The translations under genes were made by a program, and so were the position numbers. The notes below the pieces were generated by a model. It searched no databases, was not told the DNA's origin, and saw only the letters and a program-made list of their open reading frames with translations. From Anaerolineae bacterium (lineage in GTDB: Bacteria; Chloroflexota; Anaerolineae; B4-G1; SLSP01): DNA of 21,391 nucleotides. The DNA lies in NCBI GenBank assembly GCA_016934645.1, contig JAFGSL010000406.1, positions 1 through 21,391 of the forward strand, given 5' to 3'. Shown piece after piece: positions 8,401 to 16,500 of this stretch. Each line of letters opens with the position of its first letter. Position 1 is the first letter of the stretch.

Positions 8401-8941
8401 CGCGCAACTTGTTCTTCACTACGATGAGTCCGACCTCCCCACTGGAATGGATGAAACTACCATCAGTGCGTATCGTTGGACCGGCAGCGCCTGGGAAGAT
8501 AAAGGGAGCACGGTCGATGCGGTAGCGAATACGATCACTGTTGCTGATGTTACGGAATTCTCTGATTGGGGCTTGTTTGGTGACAATCCCACTGCCGTCA
8601 CCCTCGCCGCGTTCGCCGCGGCCCCGCAGGATAACGCCATCCTCGTGGCCTGGGAAACCGCGTCGGAGCTGGATAACGCCGGGTTCAATCTCTACCGCAG
8701 CGAGACAACGGAAGGGCCATACACACAACTGAATGCCGAGATCATCCCGCCGCAAAACCCCGGTATGGCCTTGGGCGCGGTCTATACCTGGCCCGATGTC
8801 GACGTACGCCCGGGCGCGATCTACTTCTACAAATTGGAGGACTTTGATATCTATGGCGGCCACGCCTTCCACGGGCCGGTGTGGGCTACAGCCAGTACGG
8901 CGTATCATCGCGTGTATTTGCCGGTCGTGTTACACCCGTAA
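5444..8941 (+). CDS. Secreted subtilisin-like serine protease (S8, Kp43-like) with C-terminal cassette
   Basis: 1165 aa; GGGAAAGGAAA precedes the ATG. Order: signal peptide (about 1-31, ending near VWAQ), a long propeptide region with two halves (about 60-225), S8 catalytic domain (about 235-620) with D252 (VSDTGLD), H307 (GHGTHVAG), oxyanion N414 (SAGNSG) and S556 (GGTSMATP), then a Kp43-type beta-barrel. That barrel begins at FRTTLAWTDYPG and NDLDLDV, is interrupted by about 150 residues (see the separate entry), and resumes at DRINNLIGVDI. Next come a beta-sandwich (about 960-1045) and the 99-residue Fn3-like module shared with the next two proteins. The protein ends in YLPVVLHP. It should be exported, mature by propeptide removal and degrade extracellular protein. 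Base composition becomes more GC-rich in the terminal module, which suggests that part was acquired or homogenised separately. Confidence 0.93.
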   Translation: MKRTVAFRSLMLLGLFLALLPLGVGNNVWAQPASALGAQKSEFPQIRLRTGSFVPTVGQALDISSDLRMTSSTEGGNYYIVQFKGPVQEGWKDSVRNAGGILFDYIPDFAFIVYMDASVLQHVTAIPEVIWIGLYEPAFKISSDLVGTEGDLDLNVQTFPNQAPEVLASHLSSVGASVQEVSQQSTGALFRLTSDASHIKDLAHIPGVRWIEPFYERVLFNDVARADAIMAAETIWNDLGLYGAGQIVAVSDTGLDTGSLATLHQDFRGDPIGCTGTNRVVAAYALGRTGDWSDSCYDATYGAEGGHGTHVAGSILGNGCQSGSTDLPDYSGSHAGLAPQAGLVFQSVMSSDCGLGGLPDDLNTLFSQAYAAGARIHSNSWGSSVSGQYTVDAYNTDLYSWNNKDYTILFSAGNSGIDADNDGVVDLDSMGAPGTAKNCITVGATENDRPYGGVNPEHTGDLWDEVQCSGNGGGAGWGNCWPADFPVDPILSDLLSDDTYGMAAFSSRGPTDDGRTKPDIVAPGTNILSTKSQATYVSSGWGDGENQYYQFMGGTSMATPLTAGAVALIRDFYNDIEGIAVPSSALLKATLVNGATEVSPGQYAVPYTEQPTTRPNQVEGWGRVNLQESLLPTSPRVLHYVDFTEGLQTGEYDSDTFSMSATQPFRTTLAWTDYPGALAAAGGLVNDLDLDVTDALGTIHYPNNASQQGATEFLTYDTDPYYVVAVNASNQYAVRFTPTSYPVSVEEAVFLAYPSSTPVNYQVRIYDDDGTGGNPGTLLYGPITVGVSAAGWASLKIPSASRPVITSGGFYVSVQGSSTAADLTDDQTDNTTNSFYYHKLTGNNYGWGQWTGNDLNIRASVVGSDYVTPYDRINNLIGVDINTPAQTGNYTVKVAAYNVPQGPQPYALVTSGAVTLTGAQSYRIFAGGDTDPRTFGRTGVQIDFSSGPAGNVTVTMDKSASSHPAPPGGLSLALNWNVSSAMSGFTAQLVLHYDESDLPTGMDETTISAYRWTGSAWEDKGSTVDAVANTITVADVTEFSDWGLFGDNPTAVTLAAFAAAPQDNAILVAWETASELDNAGFNLYRSETTEGPYTQLNAEIIPPQNPGMALGAVYTWPDVDVRPGAIYFYKLEDFDIYGGHAFHGPVWATASTAYHRVYLPVVLHP
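7560..8040 (+). other. Beta-sandwich module inserted inside the protease C-terminal barrel
   Basis: Between LGTIHYPNN and DRINNLIGVDI, which are adjacent strands in typical Kp43-like barrels, lie about 155 extra residues (QYAVRFTP..., VNYQVRIYDDDGTGGNPG, GGFYVSVQ, LNIRASVVG). They resemble stand-alone beta-sandwich domains found in other secreted proteins (recalled pattern, not searched). The reading frame is continuous. Confidence 0.6.
8585..8881 (+). repeat. Shared 99-codon Fn3-like module, copy 1 (protease)
   Basis: 297 bp, from NPTAVTLAAF to HAFHGPV. It aligns without gaps to copies at 13087-13383 and 17673-17969: 62/99 identical residues with copy 2 and 67/99 with copy 3 by hand count. 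Highly similar DNA runs include the stretch encoding PQDNAIL and WETASE. Confidence 0.9.
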
Positions 8942-8961
8942 CGCACTGTGCACTTACAGAA

Positions 8962-8991
8962 CGGGCGACCATTTCGATGGTCGCCCGCTTT
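8962..8991 (+). terminator. Hairpin terminator after the protease gene
   Basis: An 11-bp perfect stem (8962-8972 with 8977-8987) closed by a TTCG tetraloop and followed by a short T-rich stretch. It begins 21 nt after the protease stop. The U tract is poor, so termination may be partial, but this stem is among the strongest in the window. Confidence 0.75.
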
Positions 8992-9044
8992 GTATTGTGG
9001 GCATCGAACTTTGGCAAGAGTGCACGATTTGATTGATCTATGAT

Positions 9045-9081
9045 TTGTACTTTGCAGAAGAGCACTATAATCGAGTATAAT
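9045..9081 (+). promoter_or_regulatory. Predicted promoter(s) of the amylase gene
   Basis: Two TATAAT boxes (9066-9071 and 9076-9081) stand behind TTGTAC (9045-9050, 15-bp spacer to the first) and TTGCAG (9052-9057, 18-bp spacer to the second). With the terminator upstream, the amylase and nuclease genes probably form their own transcription unit. Confidence 0.5.
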
Positions 9082-9089
9082 TCTAGTGC
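9062..9089. promoter_or_regulatory. Candidate operator spanning the amylase -10 boxes
   Basis: GCACTA (9062-9067) and TAGTGC (9084-9089) form an inverted repeat that brackets both TATAAT boxes. This is a typical place for a repressor to block RNA polymerase. Confidence 0.35.
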
Positions 9090-9168
9090 ACACAAGTCGA
9101 ACCAAAACAGATTGAGTATTTCACCTCTATATCCAGATGGTCTGCAGTCATAGACCGGGGAGGTTCCC

Positions 9169-12100
9169 ATGCAAAGCAAATACTGGCGCGGGCAAATTGT
9201 GATTGTGATTGTGTTGGTTGCTCTGCTGCCCCTCTACTTAAGCACACCCCTCGCATATGCCGGTAGCAACGATGGCAATATTCAGTGGGATGAGCTTTAT
9301 CACAATGCCTCTGGGTACGATCCCACCCAAGAATTTGTACCTGATGAAAGTTACACCTTCCGTGATGTGCATCCAGATGGCGTCATCTATGACGACACCC
9401 AGGTTAACTTGACGCTGATGACCAGCCAATATGAATTGGATGGGGCCTACATAAAAGCGTATGGGACATCGACTCAATGGCTGGCAATGAGCTGGTACAA
9501 AAATTGGACGGGCTTTTTTCACAGCCAGGCCAGCCACACCTACGATCTCTGGCGCGGCACTATCCCGGCACATCCAACCGGGACGACCGTCTATTACAGA
9601 TTGCAACTGTATGATAATTCGAACTACGTTTACCTTGTAGCATCGGGAGGAACATCCAATCCACTGGGCCAGCCAGTTGTTAGTGGTGAATTTGATGGCT
9701 CCGATTGGTCTTACACCGTCATGGATGACGATATCACCGGACCGCAATTCTCCGATATCGACTGGAACGTGACTCAGACGGACAGCGTCTGTGCGCGGGT
9801 GTTCGACAACGACACTAACAGTCAGGATAACGATTCTGGCGTTTATGACGACGCGACCGGTTCTGGCGGACAGGGAATGTACTTGCAGTGGAGTACGACC
9901 AAGGCCACGGTGGATGGCGGTGGTGGAACTGAAGTGCAGATGAGCCTGTCGAGTGGCGATGTGTACTGCTCTGATACCACCATCAACCCGGGTAGCCAAT
10001 TCTACTTCCGCATTTATGCCTACAACAATGATTATGACAACAACCTCACAGATGACCGTGAGCAGACCAACAGTGGCACACGGTCCTCACAAGCTAGCGG
10101 TGGCGCTTCGCCGGATGATAACGACATTTGGTGGAACGAGGTCTACCATGACACTCGTACTGCTTCTTACCGCACACCGTTCGGTGCAGTGCCCGCCGGT
10201 CAAGCAATTACCTTTCACCTACGTGTCGCCAAAGGGGATCTGGACAACGCGGCATTGGTGCTCTACAATGTCCATACAGGCGATGATGATGACGGAACAG
10301 TCGATGGAACACGCTGGCAAGTAGAAACTGCCCCTTCATCCAGCGATACAACTTACGATTATTACGAGTTTGCATTTACACCGGTCAATTCCACAATGCG
10401 AACGCTCTACTACAAGTTCCGGCTCACTGACGGCACCGACGTGGATTGGTACATCGACGACTATGCTCACAATAGCTACGACCACGAGGATCGCTACGAG
10501 AACGGTACCGGCATGATGGTGGACGATGGCACGGCCAGTCAATACTATAACAACTCATTCACCATCACAGTCTATGACCAATCTGCTTACACCGACCACC
10601 TGGACGACTGGGCGCAAAACGCCGTCATCTACCAAATTATGCCCGACCGCTTCCGCAACGGCGATCCCGACAACGAGGACGATTGGCCTTACACGGACGT
10701 CTACGGTACGGCGCAGCACATCCACGATACGTGGAACGAGGCCGTAGACGACCCGCGCGACGCTGGCGGCGCCTATTACCAACACTGGAGCGCGGATTTC
10801 TTCGGCGGCGACCTGCAGGGCGTGATGGATGAGCTGGACTATCTCAAAGCGCAAGGCGTGACGGCGATCTACTTCAACCCCATCTTCGCCTCACCTTCCA
10901 ACCACGGTTACGACACGAGCGATTATCTCAGAATCAACCCGCGCTATGGCGACAACGCTCTCTTCCAGACGCTGGCGACCGAAGCCGAGAATCGCGGCAT
11001 CAAGATCATCCTCGATGGCGTCTTCAACCATACGGGATCGGATTCGCGCTACTTCGACCGTTACAACCGTTGGGATGCCGCCGGCAACGCCTCGACCACG
11101 GCGAACACGACTGGCGCATGCGAGACAGAATCCTCCGCATATAACGGCCTCTACACGTTCAACGCCGGTACAGGTCCATGTACCGGGCGCACCGACCAGC
11201 TATACGATTCCTGGTGGGGCTACGATACATTGCCGTTGTTGAATGAGAATGATGCCGTCAAGAATCTGGTCTTCGATCACGATAACGACAACACCCCCGC
11301 CAACCACGTCATCCAATACTGGACTGGTCTGGGCGCCGACGGCTGGCGCTTCGACGTGGCGGACGAGGTCAGCCATACCTTCTGGCAGGATTTCCGCGCG
11401 CGGGTCAAGGATGACGACGACCTGGATGGCCCACTTTACTCCGAGGTGTGGTACGAGGCCACACCCTGGCTATTGGGCGACCAAATCGACGCGACGATGA
11501 ACTACCGCTACCGCAAGGCCGTCCTCGGCTTCCTCATCGACTCGACGTGGACCGACAACGATAACAATGGCGACCAGACGATGGTTGCGCTCTCGCCCAC
11601 GGAGTTCGATTATGTCCTCAACTCCATCCGCGAAGACTATCCCGCCGAAGCCTGGTATGCAATGATGAACCTGATGGACTCGCACGACACGAACCGCGCC
11701 CTCTTCGTACTGCGGGAGCAATCCGACAATCTCGCCCAGGCTATCGCCAAGATGCAGCTAATGGCAGCATTGCAATTCACCTATCCAGGCGCGCCCACCA
11801 TCTACTATGGCGACGAGGTGGGACTGGGCGCACAGGATTATGGCGGTTATGGAACGTGGGGCGCGGGTAAGGAGGTAGGCAGCGTCGTCCAGGACGATCC
11901 CTACAACCGCGCGCCGTATCCCTGGCCCGACGAGAGCGGCACGCTGCCTAGTGCACTGCCCAATACTGGCCTGCGCGACACCTACCGCATCCTGGCCCTC
12001 ACCCGCAATAACTACGATGTGCTTCGCACCGGCGACGTGACCACATTGCTGGCGGACGATACGGATGAAGTCTACGCCTACGCGCGCACCGACAGCACCG

Positions 12101-13524
12101 GTACGAGTTCTCCCACCTGCGCTATCGCCATCTTCAATCGCGATACGTCCGCGCACGACGTCACCCTCGACCTGAGCGGCGTCTCAACGCCTTGCCCGAA
12201 CGGGACGGTGCTGGAAAACGTGCTTGCCAACAGCGCTGATTACACCATCAGCAGTGGCAGCCTCACCGTTACCGGCCTACCCGCATTGACCGCCGCCGTT
12301 CTTGTCCCCGCGTTCGACAACCCCAACACGACCGACATCGTCGCAAGCCTGCCAGCGGTCAGTGTCAGCGCAACGAGCAGTGACGCCAGCCTCGCCAACA
12401 GCGCGAGTACCACGATTGATGCGACCGTCACCGATGTCACCGGGCAGACCCTGCCCACCGGCGTTACTGTTGACTTTGAGATCGTCAGCGGCGACGGATC
12501 CCTGGGGGCCGCTACGGCGACGACCAACAGCAGTGGTGTGGGGTCCGTCACCTACAACGCGCCCGCGTCGGGACAGAGCACCGTCGTCATCCGCGCCAGG
12601 ATCACCGCGCCGAGTGGGACGGTCTACAGCGGTGAAACGACCGTTTTTGTAGGGTATCAGGCGACTGTCCTGGCTCGCGTCACCTTCCTGGCGACCATTG
12701 GACCGTACACGGAGGATCAGTCCGGGCAGGCGCAGGTCAATCTCTGGGCGCGCAAAGAGGGACGCGGCGAACCGGTGCTCACCCTGGCCCGTTACGACCG
12801 GAATCCACAAAGCGGAAACGCGGATTCCGGCAACACGTACTATGATCTCCATTTGAGTAGCACAACCAACGTGGATGCGCTCACGGTGCGTTTCCATTAC
12901 TACACTGATGAAAACGAAGCCAGCAACAAACTGTACTGGTACGATTCTGGCACCGGCTGGACAGAAGCTACCGGGGCAATTTCGAACACAACGGGTACCG
13001 GTGGCTATCTGGAATTCACCTTCACCTCCTCATCCACGCCTGGCCTGGGGGCGCTCTCTGGTGGGGAATTTGGCGCGGGCAGCAGCAACCCGACCGCCGT
13101 TACTCTTGCCTCCTTCACCGCGATCCCGCAGGACAACGCCATCCTCATCACCTGGGAAACCGCCTCGGAGATGGCTAACGTGGGCTTCAACCTCTACCGC
13201 AGCGAGGCGGCGGCTGGGCCTTTCACACGGTTGAATGATGCGCTCATTCCGCCCCAGTTCCCCGGCCAGGTCATCGGCGGAATTTACGAATGGCTCGATA
13301 CGGATGTACTGCCCGGAGTCGCCTACTACTACCAATTGGAAGACCTGGATGCCGAAGGTGTGTCTACGTTCCACGGCCCAATCAGTGTCGCTCTGCCCTC
13401 TGCGCCAAACACGCTTGTGGTGAGAGGTTTCCGCGCATGGGGTATGTCGGGGCTTCTCAGCTTTGGGGCGACTGTTCTTACTTTGTTCGGATTAAAACTC
13501 GTCCACAAACGCCGAAAAATGTAA
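9169..13524 (+). CDS. Secreted GH13 alpha-amylase/neopullulanase-type enzyme with C-terminal cassette
   Basis: 1451 aa; GGGGAGG sits 5 nt before the ATG. Order: signal peptide (about 1-31, ending PLAYA), two N-terminal beta modules each opening with a similar motif (IQWDELYHNAS, IWWNEVYHDT), GH13 barrel (about 480-900), Ig-like domain of the Big_1 type (about 1055-1160), beta-sandwich, 99-residue Fn3-like module, then a transmembrane helix and the basic end HKRRKM. GH13 motifs are present: DGVFNHTG; GWRFDVADE with nucleophile D729; YSEVWYE with acid/base E759; DSHDTNR with transition-state D840. LPLLNEND resembles the MPKLN motif of neopullulanases and cyclomaltodextrinases. It should hydrolyse alpha-1,4 and perhaps alpha-1,6 glucans outside the cell. 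The end suggests it stays anchored in the membrane or is processed by a sorting enzyme. The nuclease gene follows after 65 bp, probably in the same operon. The subfamily is not certain. Confidence 0.93.
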   Translation: MQSKYWRGQIVIVIVLVALLPLYLSTPLAYAGSNDGNIQWDELYHNASGYDPTQEFVPDESYTFRDVHPDGVIYDDTQVNLTLMTSQYELDGAYIKAYGTSTQWLAMSWYKNWTGFFHSQASHTYDLWRGTIPAHPTGTTVYYRLQLYDNSNYVYLVASGGTSNPLGQPVVSGEFDGSDWSYTVMDDDITGPQFSDIDWNVTQTDSVCARVFDNDTNSQDNDSGVYDDATGSGGQGMYLQWSTTKATVDGGGGTEVQMSLSSGDVYCSDTTINPGSQFYFRIYAYNNDYDNNLTDDREQTNSGTRSSQASGGASPDDNDIWWNEVYHDTRTASYRTPFGAVPAGQAITFHLRVAKGDLDNAALVLYNVHTGDDDDGTVDGTRWQVETAPSSSDTTYDYYEFAFTPVNSTMRTLYYKFRLTDGTDVDWYIDDYAHNSYDHEDRYENGTGMMVDDGTASQYYNNSFTITVYDQSAYTDHLDDWAQNAVIYQIMPDRFRNGDPDNEDDWPYTDVYGTAQHIHDTWNEAVDDPRDAGGAYYQHWSADFFGGDLQGVMDELDYLKAQGVTAIYFNPIFASPSNHGYDTSDYLRINPRYGDNALFQTLATEAENRGIKIILDGVFNHTGSDSRYFDRYNRWDAAGNASTTANTTGACETESSAYNGLYTFNAGTGPCTGRTDQLYDSWWGYDTLPLLNENDAVKNLVFDHDNDNTPANHVIQYWTGLGADGWRFDVADEVSHTFWQDFRARVKDDDDLDGPLYSEVWYEATPWLLGDQIDATMNYRYRKAVLGFLIDSTWTDNDNNGDQTMVALSPTEFDYVLNSIREDYPAEAWYAMMNLMDSHDTNRALFVLREQSDNLAQAIAKMQLMAALQFTYPGAPTIYYGDEVGLGAQDYGGYGTWGAGKEVGSVVQDDPYNRAPYPWPDESGTLPSALPNTGLRDTYRILALTRNNYDVLRTGDVTTLLADDTDEVYAYARTDSTGTSSPTCAIAIFNRDTSAHDVTLDLSGVSTPCPNGTVLENVLANSADYTISSGSLTVTGLPALTAAVLVPAFDNPNTTDIVASLPAVSVSATSSDASLANSASTTIDATVTDVTGQTLPTGVTVDFEIVSGDGSLGAATATTNSSGVGSVTYNAPASGQSTVVIRARITAPSGTVYSGETTVFVGYQATVLARVTFLATIGPYTEDQSGQAQVNLWARKEGRGEPVLTLARYDRNPQSGNADSGNTYYDLHLSSTTNVDALTVRFHYYTDENEASNKLYWYDSGTGWTEATGAISNTTGTGGYLEFTFTSSSTPGLGALSGGEFGAGSSNPTAVTLASFTAIPQDNAILITWETASEMANVGFNLYRSEAAAGPFTRLNDALIPPQFPGQVIGGIYEWLDTDVLPGVAYYYQLEDLDAEGVSTFHGPISVALPSAPNTLVVRGFRAWGMSGLLSFGATVLTLFGLKLVHKRRKM
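13087..13383 (+). repeat. Shared 99-codon Fn3-like module, copy 2 (amylase)
   Basis: 297 bp, from NPTAVTLASF to FHGPI. 71/99 residues are identical with copy 3 and 62/99 with copy 1, without gaps. The surrounding catalytic domains of the three proteins are unrelated, so only the tail is shared. Confidence 0.9.
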
Positions 13525-13576
13525 ATTCGCTAAACCCAGACGCGGTATATGATCTGCGCCTACAAGTTCTATTTCT

Positions 13577-13583
13577 AAAGGAG
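13577..13583 (+). promoter_or_regulatory. Ribosome binding site deciding the nuclease start
   Basis: AAAGGAG lies 6 nt before the ATG at 13590, and a clear signal peptide follows. The open frame extends upstream to 13290 inside the amylase gene, but that part is only an overlapping frame. Confidence 0.75.
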
Positions 13584-13589
13584 TTGCTC

Positions 13590-16500
13590 ATGACATCAAG
13601 GTTGTGGTTAAGGTTGCTGTGTGTTGTGATAGTATTGGCGGTTGCGCCTTCCCTCAACGCCTTTGTTAACCCACGGGTAGTAATTGCCGCAACTTATACT
13701 GAGGGTTTTGACGTCGCAAGTAACTGGACATGTGGCGGGTCAGGTTGTACCTCTTATGCTACTCACACATATGCTGATGCCACCCACCCAGAAGTAACTT
13801 TCAGAGGCGAACTCGCGCTTCGGCAAACTTCGGTCGCACAAGATGGTTATTCCGGCACCCACAGCGGCGACTACGCTTGGCGGCTCCAAAATGCCACTGG
13901 CTCGCTTTGGCAAGCCAAAATCACCACCGGAGGCGTGGGAACCTTCTCCGTCTGGGTACGCCGTTGGGAAAGTAGTCCTGACCCAAACTATGTGGTTGAG
14001 TATAGTATCGACAACGGTACCAGTTGGACAACAGTACAGACCATCAACAACACCTGGCTGGGATCCAGCGATTGGAGACAGGTTTCCGGCGTAATCAATA
14101 CCAGCAATGGTGCCGGTGATACGGATGACATCCTCATCCAAATTCGCCGCACGGCCGGTGAACGTCTGATGGTGGATGATTTCGAGATGACAGATTATAC
14201 TGGTGAGGCTGCCCCTGCCGTTTCGACCACCACCCCCGCCAGTGGTGTAACGGGTGTCGCCGTGGACGCTGATATCAGCGTAACCTTCAGCGAAGCGGTC
14301 AACGTCGCTGGTTCGTGGTATCTCATCAGTTGCGCCAGCAGCGGGGCACATACCGCTGCCGTCACCGGAGGGCCAACGACGTTCACGCTTAACCCCGACA
14401 GCGACTTCGCGAACGGGGAAAGCTGCACGGTCACACTTTACGCGGCGCAGATTACCGACCAGGACACGGATGATCCGCCGGACACGATGGCCGCGGATTA
14501 CAGTTGGAGCTTCACCGTCGTCGCTTCAGGCGCACCGGCCGTGCTGATCAATGAAGTGGATGCTGACACACCCGACGCCGATGTTGCTGAGTTTATCGAA
14601 CTCTACGACGGCGGGACGGGTAATACATCTTTGACGGGCCTTGTAATCGTATTATTCAATGGCAATGGGGATGTCTCTTATAGCGCGTTTGATCTGGATG
14701 GTCGTAGCACAAATAGCAGCGGTTACTTTGTCATTTGTGGCGACAGCGCCAACGTGGCGAACTGTGATTGGGACGTCACGCCAAACCAGGATTTGATCCA
14801 GAATGGAGCAGATGCGGTGGCACTTTATCAAGCCGATGCGGGTGATTTTCCCAACGGAACTGCTGTCACCACGGCAGACCTGGTGGATGCGCTGGTTTAC
14901 GATACGAGTGACACCGATGATGCAGGGTTGCTGGTGCTGTTGAACACAGGTGAGACTCAGGTTAACGAAGATGGGCAAGGAGATTCAGAGAACCATTCCA
15001 ACCAACGCTGTCCCAATGGGACGGGCGGCGGGCGCAATACCAGCAGTTACGATCAAGCCACTCCGACACCTGGGGCTGCCAATGTTTGTGGATCTGGGGG
15101 GGACATCGGCATCTGCGGCGATGGCACAGAAACAGCTATCCACGCCATTCAGGGCAGCGGCGCATCCAGTCCTATGGCTGGAACCTCCGGAGTGGTTATC
15201 GAAGGCATCGTGGTCGGCGATTTCCAAAACACGACGACGGAGTTGAGCGGTTTTTTCGTGCAAGAGGAAAGCGCTGACATGGACGGCGACGCCAACACTT
15301 CTGAGGGTATCTTTGTCTATGACAACGGTTTCGGTGTTGATGTCGATGTGGGCGATGTCGTCCGCGTTCTCGGGAATGTGACTGAATACTACAACTTGAC
15401 AGAGATGAACGGCATCAGCGCGATTGAAGTGTGCGATAGCGGCACTACCCCATCTACGCCTGACGTCACGCTGCCTTTTACCGATGCTGCCGACCTGGAA
15501 AAATACGAAGGGATGCTGGTAACATTCCCGCAAACCCTGTACGTGTCCGGAAATTATCAATTGGGCCGCTATGGAGAAGTTGTTCTTTCATCCGGCGCGC
15601 GTCTGGATACGCCGACCAATGTCGTCGCGCCGGGCGCCGCGGCGGTCGCCTTGCAAGCTCAAAATGACCTCAACCGGATCATCCTGGACGACGACAATCT
15701 CTCGCAAAACGTTGACCCCATCGACCATCCTGCCCCCGGTTTGACCGCGTCGAACACCTTGCGCAGCGGCGATACCGTATCCAACCTCGTCGGCGTTGTG
15801 TCATACAGTTGGTCGGGCTATACTGGAACCGACAACTACCGCCTCCATCCTGTTGGCGCGCCCAATTTTGTTCACGACAACCCTCGTCCCGCTGTGACGA
15901 CTTCGGACAGCAGCCAGGTGCGGGTCGCCAGCTTCAACGTGCTCAACTATTTCGTCACATTTGGCAGCCGGGGAGCGGAGGATCAGACTGAATTCGACCG
16001 GCAGCGCGCCAAGATCATCAGCGCTATCACCAGTCTGGATGCCGATGTCGTCGGCCTTATGGAAATAGAAAACCACAGTACTGATGCCGCCTTGCAGGAT
16101 CTGGTCGACGGGTTGAACACCGCAACCGCTGCGGGAACCTACGCGTACGTCGACACAGGCGTCCTGGGAACTGATGAAATCAAGGTAGCGCTGATTTACA
16201 AGCCGGGGCGCGTCAGTCTGGTCGGCAGTGAGTTGACGAACACCGATGCCGTTTTCAGCCGCCCGCCCATAGCCCAGACGTTCCAACAAACCAGCCAACG
16301 ATTCACCGTCATCGTCAACCACTTCAAATCCAAAGGGTGCTCTGGGGCCACAGGGGATGACGCAGATCAGGGTGATGGGCAGGGTTGTTACAATGCAACG
16401 CGCGTCGATCAGGCCAATGCCCTCACAACCTGGATCAACGCCACCGTCATTCCCAATGCTTCCGGCGCTAACGGCGATGCCGATGTTGTTATCATTGGTG

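Noticed and set aside
5444..8941. Frameshift or gene fusion in the protease suspected from the interrupted barrel and composition shift
   Set aside because: The frame is continuous, the catalytic residues are intact and both halves of the barrel are present, so an in-frame domain insertion explains it.
8942..9168. Small gene between protease and amylase
   Set aside because: The short frames here overlap the terminator hairpin and promoter and have no start signal. I see only regulatory sequence.
13290..13589. Upstream extension of the nuclease frame overlapping the amylase gene
   Set aside because: The extension is an out-of-frame reading of the amylase tail. The ATG at 13590 has a ribosome binding site and a signal peptide.
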